Source: DASVBJ01 sp036375895
GTDB taxonomy: Bacteria > Actinomycetota > Actinomycetes > JACCUZ01
Assembly: GCA_036375895.1 (NCBI GenBank)
Contig: DASVBJ010000118.1
Span: 1 to 6,458, forward strand
Direction of reading: 5' to 3'
DNA: 6,458 nucleotides
Both the position numbers and the translations under genes were made by a program. The notes under the pieces are model-generated. The model did no database searches. It was not told where the DNA came from and worked only from the letters and a program-made list of their open reading frames with translations. This document shows positions 1-6,179 of the stretch, one piece after another (positions within the stretch are counted from its first letter, which is position 1; every line of letters starts with the position of its first letter).

Positions 1-476
1 ACGAGGACATAGGGGTTGGCCACGTAGGCAACGGCGACGGCAACTCGGCCGGTTGCGCCGGAGACGCCATCCTGCTCGCCGGCCACCTGCCGGTAGAGCC
101 GCCTGGCTCCCCACGCGCCGACTGTCAGCAGGAACAGCCGCCAGAGCTTGAACGTCAGCTCGGGAGGCAGACCGAGCCACTCGGGCACGGCCAGGACCGC
201 GGTCACGGGAGCCAGCCCCACATTGAAGCTGGGGAAGCCCAGATAGGGACCCGACTGCCAGGCGGACAGGTACTGACCCGTCATCCGTCCGGGCGCGAGG
301 TAGACCTCCGGCTTGATGTCCGTGGTGAACACGTGCCGGCTGTTCAGGGTGACCACCGCCAGGAGCACCAGCCACAGCCCGGCCAGCACCCAGCGTTCGA
401 CCGGCGCCGCCGAACCGGATCTTCGCGGCTGGGCGCGCTCTGCACCGCCGGCTCGCCGGGTGGCCACATCGGTCAC
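1..476 (-). CDS. AftD-like GT-C membrane glycosyltransferase, N-terminal part (runs off the left edge)
   Basis: Only residues 1-158 are in the window; the rest lies beyond position 1. The GTG start at 476-474 is preceded by AGGGAGGGG (493-485) with an 8-nt spacer, and an in-frame TAG 15 nt upstream of the start rules out an earlier one. After a basic, Arg-rich N-terminus comes one membrane segment (about residues 30-46). An extracytoplasmic stretch follows with D53 in TTDIKPEVY, then PGRM, LSAWQSGPYLG and FNVGLAPV. A second hydrophobic part with WGARRLYR (about 121-129) leads to a VANPY motif near 152-156. This order resembles the N-terminal GT-C domain (DUF3367) of actinobacterial AftD-type alpha-(1->3)-arabinofuranosyltransferases, normally over 1000 residues. 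Those enzymes use decaprenyl-phospho-arabinose outside the cytoplasmic membrane. The family call comes from recalled motif style, not alignment; another large GT-C protein is possible. The DPPR synthase gene at the other end of the window supports it. Confidence 0.62.
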   Translation of the reverse strand, partial: MTDVATRRAGGAERAQPRRSGSAAPVERWVLAGLWLVLLAVVTLNSRHVFTTDIKPEVYLAPGRMTGQYLSAWQSGPYLGFPSFNVGLAPVTAVLAVPEWLGLPPELTFKLWRLFLLTVGAWGARRLYRQVAGEQDGVSGATGRVAVAVAYVANPYVL

Positions 477-586
477 GCGGTACGCCCCTCCCTATGGCCG
501 TTGTGGGAAGGCTATCCGCGATCTGCACATGTGGCCGGTCGCCAGGCCGCCGACTGGCATCCTGAGGAGGTGCGCGGGAGCCCTTC
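477..586. promoter_or_regulatory. Divergent promoter region between the AftD-like gene and the flippase gene
   Basis: This 110-bp spacer must serve both divergent genes. On the minus strand, TAGCCT (514-509) fits the actinobacterial TANNNT -10 pattern and would give a short leader of roughly 25 nt before the GTG at 476; no convincing -35 box is seen. On the plus strand no good -10 was found. A perfect 8-bp palindrome CACATGTG (526-533) sits near the middle and could be part of an operator, but this is speculation. Two purine-rich elements precede the flippase: GAGGAGG at 564-570 (too far from the start, 16 nt) and GGGAG at 576-580 (6 nt, well placed). Confidence 0.3.
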
Positions 587-1882
587 GTGAGAAAGCTGGA
601 TCGCGACCGTTTGGAGCGGTCACAGGTCCGGCCCAACTCTGCGGCGGGAGCGGCGGGGTCCTCGAACGGCGCGGCCCCCTCCCTGGCCCGCTCCGGACTC
701 CTGCTCGGAGTCGCGAACGCGGTGGCCAACTCCTTCGGCTACGCGATGACCTTGGTCTTGGCCGGTGCTCTGGCGCCCTCGGACTTCGGCGCGCTCGGCG
801 CGCTGTTCGGTGTGGCTCTGCTTGCGACGGTCCCGGGCAACGCCCTTCAGCTCGTCGTGGGCCGGGCGACTGCACGCGCGGACACCTCCGGTGCCGGAGC
901 GTCGGCCCGGGCAGGAGTGCGGCTCGCCCTCTCGGTCGGTCTTGTGCTGACGATCGGCCTGACGGCGCTCACGCCCGTGCTCGTAGCGTTTCTGCACCTG
1001 CCGGACGGCCGACCGGTGTTCTGGCTCGCGGGCTTGATGGTCCCCTACACGCTCACCGTCGCGACCCAAGGCGTCCTGCTGGGTCGCGGAAAGGTCTCGC
1101 GCCTGGCAGCCGCCAACGTCATCACTGCTGCCGCACGCCTGTTGGCCGCCGTGCTGGCCGCAACGCTCGGGTGGGGGCTGACCGGTGTCATGGCCGCCAT
1201 GACGGTCGCCGCCACGCTGGCTCTGGCACTGGTCGGCGCGCTCGCCCGCGAGCTCTTCGCCGGGGGCGGAACCGCGCCGGGGCGCCTCCTCGGCGAGACG
1301 GTCGTCGCCAGCCTCGGCGTCGCCGGGCTGATCGGGCTCAGCAGCTCCGACGTGCTGCTCGCCCGCCACTTCCTCCCGCCGGATGTCAGTGGGGCCTACG
1401 TCCTGGCGGCCTTGTTCGCGAAGGCGGGCCTGTGGGGCACGCAGTTCGTCGTCATGCTGTTCTATCCGCGACTGGCGCGCGTGGCACAGCGCCGGGACGC
1501 CCTCGTCAAGTCGGCCATGGTTGTCTGCGTTCTCGGCGCGGTGCTCGTGGTCGCCACGGCGCTCCTGGCCGGCCCGCTGGTGCAAGCCCTGAACGGCTAC
1601 TCCCAGGCCGCCGACACCGCCTGGCTGTTCGCGGTCCTGGGCACGATGTGGGCGCTCGTCCAGCTGATCGTGTTGTCGGGCGTGGCTGGGGCCGACCGCA
1701 CCGCGTGGGTCGCCCTCTGGGCTGGTGTCGCGTTGCAGGTCGTGCTGATCGCGACCATCGCCCACGACGACATCACCAGCATCCTGGCGGCCTGCCTCCT
1801 GACCGCGGCCCTGCTCGTCATCGCCGGCTGGGCACGGGAGTCGTCCAGGAACCGTAAGGTTCTAGCGGCTCGAGCGGCATGA
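587..1882 (+). CDS. Polysaccharide / lipid-linked oligosaccharide flippase (Wzx / MATE-like MOP superfamily)
   Basis: A 431-residue integral membrane protein with about 12 predicted membrane segments (roughly 36-56, 66-92, 112-135, 145-165, 172-195, 198-220, 237-258, 268-293, 308-330, 345-365, 373-392, 396-415). It has a polar 35-residue N-terminus and a short basic C-terminal tail. Two stretches are typical of the oligosaccharide flippase family: a first-helix stretch followed by LAPSDFGALGAL (about 62-73), and DVLLARHFLPPDVSGAY (255-271) opening the second six-helix half. Family members move undecaprenyl- or decaprenyl-linked oligosaccharides to the outer face of the membrane. The GTG start at 587 is fixed by an in-frame TGA at 563-565 and GGGAG six nt upstream. 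It is probably the first gene of a transcript that continues into the GT-C-like gene 48 bp downstream. Its substrate cannot be told from sequence; a drug/sodium MATE antiporter is unlikely given the envelope-glycan neighbours. Confidence 0.82.
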   Translation: MRKLDRDRLERSQVRPNSAAGAAGSSNGAAPSLARSGLLLGVANAVANSFGYAMTLVLAGALAPSDFGALGALFGVALLATVPGNALQLVVGRATARADTSGAGASARAGVRLALSVGLVLTIGLTALTPVLVAFLHLPDGRPVFWLAGLMVPYTLTVATQGVLLGRGKVSRLAAANVITAAARLLAAVLAATLGWGLTGVMAAMTVAATLALALVGALARELFAGGGTAPGRLLGETVVASLGVAGLIGLSSSDVLLARHFLPPDVSGAYVLAALFAKAGLWGTQFVVMLFYPRLARVAQRRDALVKSAMVVCVLGAVLVVATALLAGPLVQALNGYSQAADTAWLFAVLGTMWALVQLIVLSGVAGADRTAWVALWAGVALQVVLIATIAHDDITSILAACLLTAALLVIAGWARESSRNRKVLAARAA

Positions 1883-1930
1883 TGCGTCGCGCACTCTCGA
1901 GGGGCGGGCACCGGGTGGGAAGGGCATGAC

Positions 1931-3697
1931 GTGGCGCTAGCGGAGTTCTCGGTTCCGCGGCTCCGGATCGCCGAGCGGGGCAACCGGCTCCTGCTGTGGA
2001 CTCGTGCCAACTGGGCGCTGGTGCTGGTCACCCTCCTGGCAATCGTCCCAGTCGTCGTCGCGTTCTCGCGTGCCGCGCTGCACGGCTGGTGGCCCGAGGG
2101 TGACGACGCAGTCATAGGGCTCAAGGTCCGGGACATCTTCGGCGGCCATCCTCCTGTGATGGGCATGCGGTCCACCACGGGGTCCGTGAACCCTGCCCTC
2201 GCCGCACACCACCCTGGCCCGCTGGAGTTCTACCTGCTGGCCCTGCCGTCCGCGTTGACCGGCTTCCACCCCATCGGCCTGCTCGTCGGGACAGCGGCGA
2301 TCGGAGTCGTCACCCTGGTCGCCGTCTCCCTGGTTGCGCACCGGCGCGGCGGCCTGTTGTTGACGATGCCCGTGCTGGCCGGAGCGCTCGCAGTGCAGTG
2401 GGCCGTGGGTCCCGAGGTTCTGTTCCGCCCCCTGAACCCCTACCCAGCCGTCCTTCCCGTCCTGCTGCTGCTCCTCCTGACCTGGAGCCTCCTGGTCGGC
2501 GACCTCGCGTGCATGTGGGGCTATGCCCTGACGGCGAGCTTCGTGGCCCAGGCTCACCTGGCGTACCTGCCGGTGGTGCTGGCGCTCACGGCACTCCTGG
2601 CTGCCGTCGGCGTCTTCCGCTGGTACGAACGACGTCATGCGATCTGGCCGTTGCCCGGCTGGCGCCCGTTGCGTCGACCCGGGACGGCTCGACCGGGTCG
2701 ACGCGCGATCGTCGTTCTCGCCCTGTGCTGGCTCCCGGTGGTGGTCGAGACGCTGCGCTTCGACCCCGACAATCTCGCGCAGCTGATGCGGTACGCGACC
2801 TCCGACCGGCAGGGCGACGGGATCGGTTGGGGGACCGCCGCGTCACTCGTCACTGGTGAGCTCGCGCCGATCCCGGGCGGGTTCTCCGCGCTGACCCAGG
2901 ACAACGGGCCGCTCTACCACGGGACATCCGCGTTGGCGCAGGTCTTGGGGGTCTGCCTCGTCGGAGCCTTGCTGTTCATCGCCGTGCAGTGGCGCCGGCT
3001 GCCGTTGCCCGCGGTCACGGCCAGAGCGATCGCTACGGCCTCCGCCGTGGCGCTGTACGCCCTCGTCGCGACGTGCGCCACCGTTGCCCTCATCCCCATC
3101 TCGGGACTGACGCCGAGGTACTTCATCATCGGGCTGTGGCCGGCAGTCGCTTTCGCCTGGGCGGTGCTCGGCTGGACCGTGGCCGAGATGGCCAGGGTGA
3201 GGCTCTCGGCACAGGACCGACCGGCACTGCTGCCGGTCCAGGCGTACAGCATGGGCGCATCGTTGATCCTGCTCGCGATGGCCGCGGTCCTCGCGTGTTT
3301 CTCGCCGGTCGGCCTCAGCTGGACCAACACGGATCGCGCGAAGGCAGCGTCGGACGCTCTGGCCGCGCGTCTCAGCAAGACAGCTGACTCCGGCGGGACC
3401 GTGCGCATCGAAGCGGGAGGGTGGGTCGGCTGGGGCAGTCTGAGCTCGGCGATCGCCTACCGTCTCGAGCGCGACGGGCACCGGGCGTACGTCCCTTCGC
3501 TGTGGCCGTACCCCCAGGACGACGACTTCCGCAAGCTCGACGCCGCGCCGCCCGGAGCGACGCGGATCCTGATCAGGGAGCGGGTCGGGAGCACGTCGTA
3601 CGGGCCGGACCCCGGAGCGGGTGTCAGCCCGGTGGTGGCCCTCCCGCTGGGCAAGGACGGACGGGTCGAGGTGTTCGTCGACCCGGCTGGTCCCTGA
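1931..3697 (+). CDS. GT-C-like multispanning membrane protein with extracytoplasmic C-terminal domain, substrate unknown
   Basis: A 588-residue protein I cannot assign to a named family. GTG at 1931 is preceded by GGGAAGGG (1917-1924) with a 6-nt spacer. One membrane segment (about 28-48) is followed by an extracytoplasmic loop with an acidic pair D58-D59 in WPEGDDAVIG, then HHPGPLEFYLLALP (93-106). Acidic residues in the first external loop, and a histidine/proline turn before the next helices, are typical of GT-C enzymes that use polyprenyl-phosphate sugars. Further membrane segments lie near 115-135, 143-160, 172-190, 200-225, 260-275, 336-353, 364-388, 397-418 and 441-460, with a basic cytoplasmic loop at about 230-258. 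Residues 465-588 are mostly polar and probably fold outside the membrane. The upstream flippase and the AftD-like gene suggest a role in envelope glycan assembly. It could also be a non-catalytic membrane protein of the same fold. Confidence 0.72.
   Translation: MALAEFSVPRLRIAERGNRLLLWTRANWALVLVTLLAIVPVVVAFSRAALHGWWPEGDDAVIGLKVRDIFGGHPPVMGMRSTTGSVNPALAAHHPGPLEFYLLALPSALTGFHPIGLLVGTAAIGVVTLVAVSLVAHRRGGLLLTMPVLAGALAVQWAVGPEVLFRPLNPYPAVLPVLLLLLLTWSLLVGDLACMWGYALTASFVAQAHLAYLPVVLALTALLAAVGVFRWYERRHAIWPLPGWRPLRRPGTARPGRRAIVVLALCWLPVVVETLRFDPDNLAQLMRYATSDRQGDGIGWGTAASLVTGELAPIPGGFSALTQDNGPLYHGTSALAQVLGVCLVGALLFIAVQWRRLPLPAVTARAIATASAVALYALVATCATVALIPISGLTPRYFIIGLWPAVAFAWAVLGWTVAEMARVRLSAQDRPALLPVQAYSMGASLILLAMAAVLACFSPVGLSWTNTDRAKAASDALAARLSKTADSGGTVRIEAGGWVGWGSLSSAIAYRLERDGHRAYVPSLWPYPQDDDFRKLDAAPPGATRILIRERVGSTSYGPDPGAGVSPVVALPLGKDGRVEVFVDPAGP
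2671..2704. repeat. Perfect 12-bp inverted repeat with 10-nt loop inside the GT-C-like gene
   Basis: GCGTCGACCCGG (2671-2682) and CCGGGTCGACGC (2693-2704) are exact reverse complements separated by 10 nt. The repeat encodes part of the basic, Arg/Gly/Pro-rich cytoplasmic loop (about residues 247-258), where the amino acid sequence is likely to be loosely constrained. A strong RNA hairpin would form in the middle of the message. It could be chance in GC-rich DNA, a remnant of a small insertion, or a structure that modulates translation or RNA decay. Confidence 0.6.
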
Positions 3698-3713
3698 CCG
3701 CGTGGTGGCGCGG
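3698..3713 (+). terminator. Short GC hairpin directly after the GT-C-like stop codon
   Basis: CCGCG (3698-3702) and CGCGG (3709-3713) form a perfect 5-bp stem with the 6-nt loop TGGTGG, starting immediately after the TGA at 3695-3697. There is no T-tract, so it is not a classical intrinsic terminator. Actinobacterial terminators often lack one, and the next gene seems to have its own promoter, so weak termination or 3'-end protection is possible. Confidence 0.22.
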
Positions 3714-3766
3714 ATCCGAGCCGAGCGAGCGGTTTGGTTGTCCGGACGAGAGGGGCTGCCGTTCGC

Positions 3767-3772
3767 TACGAT
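3767..3772 (+). promoter_or_regulatory. Predicted -10 element TACGAT for a leaderless transcript
   Basis: TACGAT fits the TANNNT -10 pattern and ends exactly 7 nt before the ATG at 3780, so transcription would begin at or next to the A of the start codon. No Shine-Dalgarno sequence lies at a usable distance: the only purine-rich run, GAGAGGGG, ends about 25 nt upstream. Both facts point to a leaderless mRNA, which is common in actinobacteria. No clear -35 box is present at 17-18 nt; TTGTCC (3738-3743) is too far upstream. Confidence 0.5.
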
Positions 3773-3779
3773 CCGCGCC

Positions 3780-4151
3780 ATGGCCGAGAACGAGCCCGTG
3801 GAGTACCGCACCGTGGTACGCCTGTCCATCGGCAGCCGGGTGACGCTGCTGATCGCATCGGTCTTCGTGGTGGCTGCGGCCTACATGTTCTGGGTGCCCC
3901 TGAGCGTCCCCAACGCGACGGGCGGGCCCTTCGGCTGCCAGTCGGCGGCGAACCCTCCGGCCGACCCCTTCCCGAAATCCGTCTGCGGCGGGATCAACAA
4001 GGAGTACCGCTACCGGGCGACCGCTCTGCTGGCGTCGGCGATCCTGGTCGGCGGTGGCGGATACCTGTTCTTCGGCGCCGAACGCCGCAGGGAGATCCGG
4101 ACCGGCAACCATCGCGCGACAGTGCCTGGAGAGACCACCGCCGAGCTCTAG
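3780..4151 (+). CDS. Small two-TM membrane protein with an external cysteine pair, function unknown
   Basis: A 123-residue protein of unknown function. The ATG at 3780 was chosen because a -10 element sits 7 nt upstream, and because longer in-frame starts such as 3621 would overlap the preceding gene. A short charged N-terminus leads to a first membrane segment (about 19-38). A polar, Pro/Gly-rich loop (39-79) carries C53 and C69, a second membrane segment spans about 80-99, and a basic ERRRE stretch (101-105) starts a polar tail. The positive-inside rule puts both termini in the cytoplasm and the loop outside, where the two cysteines could form a disulfide. Small actinobacterial membrane proteins with two helices and a Cys-containing external loop are common and mostly uncharacterised. 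The position after the glycan genes does not prove a shared role, since it seems to be transcribed separately. Confidence 0.75.
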   Translation: MAENEPVEYRTVVRLSIGSRVTLLIASVFVVAAAYMFWVPLSVPNATGGPFGCQSAANPPADPFPKSVCGGINKEYRYRATALLASAILVGGGGYLFFGAERRREIRTGNHRATVPGETTAEL

Positions 4152-4165
4152 CCACGGCCCTGGCT
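4150..4165. terminator. Small inverted repeat in the convergent gap
   Basis: AGCCA (4150-4154) and TGGCT (4161-4165) form a 5-bp stem with a 6-nt loop across the 16-bp gap between the convergent stop codons at 4151 and 4168. It could stop transcripts from both sides, but the stem is short and has no T-tract, so this is a weak call. Confidence 0.2.
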
Positions 4166-4167
4166 CG

Positions 4168-5025
4168 TCAGCGCGTCCCGATCCGGGGCCGCTCCGGCAC
4201 CGTTCGAGATCGCTTGGGCACGAGCCGCCGCGCCACCGGCACCAGCCAGCGGAAGCGGTGCAGCGCCCGCCACGCCAGGGCTTCCCACCGGCCCACGACC
4301 TGCGTCTGCACGACGCGAAGGACCCGGACGTCCCACGACATGCGCCGGCCCGAGCGCTTGCCGGCCGGTCGCGCCCACCGGAGCACCATGAGCCCGTTGG
4401 CCCATCTGGGGTCATGGTCGTGCTCGGCTCGGATGTCGCGCAGAACCTCCCATCCCTGATGGCGAGCCACGTAGGCGCGGGTCGCCCGCTGCACGACCGG
4501 CCAGGACGCGTCGTCGACCAGGACCAGCGCCTCGTCCGCCAGCAGAGGCTCGACGACGCCGAGGGCCAGGTAGTGGGAAAGCCAGGTGTGAGCCCCGTCG
4601 TAGAAGTAGACCCCGACCGGTTCGGCGATCGCATCCCGGTGGGCCAGCAGCCGGAAGCAGTCACCTTCCAGGAGCCGGAGGCTGGCTCCTGACGTATGGC
4701 GTCGCAGGTTGGCCTGGAGCTCATCCCTCGCCGAGTCGGAGAGCATCCCGAACTCCTGGAAGTTCTCCACCGCGTACAACCGACGACCGGGCGCGTCCAG
4801 GGCGGCGGCGCAGATCGACCGGCCCTTGAACGTGCCGACCTCGAGGTACGCCTCACCCTCGGGAAGACTGCGAGCGGCGGCGTTCACGACGGCGAGCTCC
4901 GCCGGCGTGCAGAAGCCGGCCACGTCCTCCGCGATCGCCGCGAAGCGTGCGTCCTTCGGCCGGCCCTCCGCCAGGTCGCTCACGAAGAGGCCGTCGATCT
5001 CCGCGACGAATGAGCTGCAGTCCAT
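4168..5025 (-). CDS. Class I SAM-dependent methyltransferase (Methyltransf_24-like)
   Basis: A 285-residue protein with a Rossmann methyltransferase core. Motif I is YLEVGTFKGRS (60-70). The acidic end of the second strand is near E87, followed by EGDCF (120-124). A YDGAHTW stretch with D143 (142-148) and LVDDASW with D171/D172 (169-175) complete the core. The combination of a glycine-rich loop with an initial Glu, DGAH and VDD is typical of Methyltransf_24 enzymes, many of which methylate sugars or small molecules; the acceptor here is unknown. Residues 220-285 form an Arg- and Trp-rich tail beyond the catalytic core that could bind membrane or nucleic acid. The ATG at 5025 lies 12 bp after the stop of the decarboxylase gene and has no Shine-Dalgarno, so translation probably depends on the upstream gene. 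A cytoplasmic role in modifying an envelope sugar is inferred from the neighbours. Confidence 0.8.
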   Translation of the reverse strand: MDCSSFVAEIDGLFVSDLAEGRPKDARFAAIAEDVAGFCTPAELAVVNAAARSLPEGEAYLEVGTFKGRSICAAALDAPGRRLYAVENFQEFGMLSDSARDELQANLRRHTSGASLRLLEGDCFRLLAHRDAIAEPVGVYFYDGAHTWLSHYLALGVVEPLLADEALVLVDDASWPVVQRATRAYVARHQGWEVLRDIRAEHDHDPRWANGLMVLRWARPAGKRSGRRMSWDVRVLRVVQTQVVGRWEALAWRALHRFRWLVPVARRLVPKRSRTVPERPRIGTR

Positions 5026-5037
5026 GGGTTCGGAAGG

Positions 5038-6048
5038 CTAGCGGTGGGACACGTTGTCGGGTGCGGTTTCCGGCCCGTCGGCGACGAGCTCCGGGTGCCT
5101 CCGGAACCACTCGACCGTGCGGCGCAGCCCCTCCTCCAACGAGACCTGAGGTGACCACCCGAGCACCTGCTGCGCCAGCGAGATGTCCGGCTGCCGCACC
5201 GTCGGGTCGTCCTTCGGCAACGGCACCCGGACGACCTCTCCGCCGCTGCCGACGATCTCGATCACCCGCTCGGCCAGCTTGTTGATGCTCAGCTCCCCCG
5301 GGTTGCCGACGTTCATCGGGCCGGGATGCCCGCTGAACAGCAGCGCCAGCAGGCCGTCGACCTCGTCGTCGACGTAGCAGACCGACCGGGTCTGCTCGCC
5401 GTCGCCCGCGACGGTCAGCGGCTCGCCGCGCAGTGCCTGGCAGATGAAGGTGGGGATCGCCCGTCCGTCGTCGGGGCGCATCCGCGGTCCGAACGTGTTG
5501 AAGATCCGGGCGATCGCGGTGTCGACGCCGTGGGTGGTGCGGTATGCCACGGTCATGGCCTCGGCGAACCGCTTCGCCTCGTCGTAGACGCCGCGCGGGC
5601 CGACCGGGTTCACGTGGCCCCAGTAGCTCTCCGGCTGCGGGTGCACCTTCGGGTCCCCGTAGACCTCCGAGGTCGAGGCGAGCAGGAAGCGGGCCCGTTT
5701 CGACCGGGCGAGTCCCAGCGCGTGCAGCGTGCCGATGGAGCCCACCTTGAGCGTCGCGATGGGCATCTGGAGGTAGTCGACGGGCGACGCCGGGGAGGCG
5801 AAGTGCAGGACGTAGCCGACGTCCCCGGTGAGGTGCACGAAGTCGGTCACGTCGTGGTCCACCAGCCGGAACCGCGGGTGACCGACCAGGTGCTCGACGT
5901 TCGAGGCCGAGCCGGTTGAGAGGTTGTCGAGGCAGACGACGTCGAAGTCGAGCTCGACCAGCCGGTCGCAGAGGTGCGAGCCCAGGAAGCCCGCGCCTCC
6001 GGTCACGACGGCCCTCCGGATGCGGCCGTCACCCGGTGTCCACCTCAT
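5038..6048 (-). CDS. uxs: UDP-glucuronate decarboxylase (UDP-xylose synthase), extended SDR family
   Basis: A 336-residue NAD-dependent enzyme that would convert UDP-glucuronate to UDP-xylose and CO2 in the cytoplasm. The NAD-binding loop TGGAGFLGSH (16-25) is followed by D41 at the end of strand 2. The family-specific ASPASPVDY (84-92) and STSEVYGDP (125-133) come next. VHPQPESYWGHVNPVGPR (135-152), the YDEAK catalytic pair Y155/K159, IFNTFGPRM (182-190), DDGR (193-196) and GEQTRSVCYVDD (217-228) complete the pattern. The PESYWGHVNP and ASPASP stretches separate UXS from dTDP-glucose dehydratases and GalE-type epimerases. The length matches soluble bacterial UXS with no membrane anchor. ATG 6048 places the NAD loop 15 residues in; a longer reading from 6222 would overlap the divergent gene. 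There is no clear Shine-Dalgarno; AAGACT 7 nt upstream is a poor -10 match. It is the first gene of a two-gene unit with the methyltransferase. Confidence 0.9.
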   Translation of the reverse strand: MRWTPGDGRIRRAVVTGGAGFLGSHLCDRLVELDFDVVCLDNLSTGSASNVEHLVGHPRFRLVDHDVTDFVHLTGDVGYVLHFASPASPVDYLQMPIATLKVGSIGTLHALGLARSKRARFLLASTSEVYGDPKVHPQPESYWGHVNPVGPRGVYDEAKRFAEAMTVAYRTTHGVDTAIARIFNTFGPRMRPDDGRAIPTFICQALRGEPLTVAGDGEQTRSVCYVDDEVDGLLALLFSGHPGPMNVGNPGELSINKLAERVIEIVGSGGEVVRVPLPKDDPTVRQPDISLAQQVLGWSPQVSLEEGLRRTVEWFRRHPELVADGPETAPDNVSHR

Positions 6049-6179
6049 GCGGCGGAGTCTTGCACGGCGGCGGACTCGCAGCGGACGGTTTGCGGCAGCA
6101 CGGGCCGTGTGCACCAGTGGCGTGGCATTCTGCGGAACGGGGGGGCGCAGGGCTCCCGCGAGCGGGAGGATCGGTGGCG
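6049..6179. promoter_or_regulatory. Divergent promoter region between the decarboxylase and DPPR synthase genes
   Basis: This 131-bp spacer must carry promoters for both directions. No strong -35/-10 pair is visible. Candidates are AAGACT on the minus strand (6061-6056, 7 nt before the decarboxylase ATG) and CATTCT on the plus strand (6126-6131); both are weak. An 11-bp near-palindrome CACGG-G-CCGTG (6099-6109) is a possible operator. A run of seven G residues (6139-6145) precedes the hairpin that covers the ribosome-binding site of the DPPR synthase gene. Confidence 0.3.
6153..6168 (+). promoter_or_regulatory. Inverted repeat overlapping the Shine-Dalgarno of the DPPR synthase gene
   Basis: CTCCCG (6153-6158) pairs exactly with CGGGAG (6163-6168) around a CGAG tetraloop; formally the symmetry extends one more pair. 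The 3' arm overlaps the best ribosome-binding sequence, GGGAGGA (6164-6170), 9 nt before the ATG at 6180. If it forms in the mRNA it would hide the ribosome-binding site and lower or regulate translation. Whether it is regulated is unknown; chance pairing in GC-rich DNA is the alternative. Confidence 0.45.

Noticed and set aside
786..803. Tandem 9-bp direct repeat in the flippase gene
   Set aside because: It encodes the alternating Gly-Ala-Leu of a membrane segment in GC-rich codons; such short repeats are expected.
620..1765. A 381-codon open frame antisense to the flippase
   Set aside because: It is highly polar, low-complexity translation (Gly, Arg, Gln, Asp) with no domain, fully antisense to a convincing membrane protein gene.
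313..1857. A 514-codon plus-strand open frame starting inside the AftD-like gene
   Set aside because: It is Arg/Gly/Pro-rich with no recognisable domain, overlaps the divergent spacer and lies over the flippase in another frame. The flippase has a clean start, ribosome-binding site and membrane topology; this is a GC-driven shadow.
3621..3779. A longer start for the small membrane protein at 3621
   Set aside because: It would overlap the GT-C-like gene by 77 bp, adds an Arg/Trp-rich segment that looks like off-frame translation, and ignores the -10 element next to ATG 3780.
2843..3829. A 328-codon open frame antisense to the GT-C-like gene and the start of the small membrane protein gene
   Set aside because: Its composition is that of a frame shadow and it spans two well-supported plus-strand genes and their spacer.
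3624..4856. A 410-codon minus-strand frame covering the small membrane protein and most of the methyltransferase
   Set aside because: The methyltransferase frame carries all the motifs; this frame has only Arg/Ser/Trp-rich filler and crosses a convergent junction.
5356..5376. GTCGAC-containing inverted repeat in the decarboxylase gene
   Set aside because: It comes from repeated Asp/Val codons (VDDEVD) with biased codon use and needs no further explanation.
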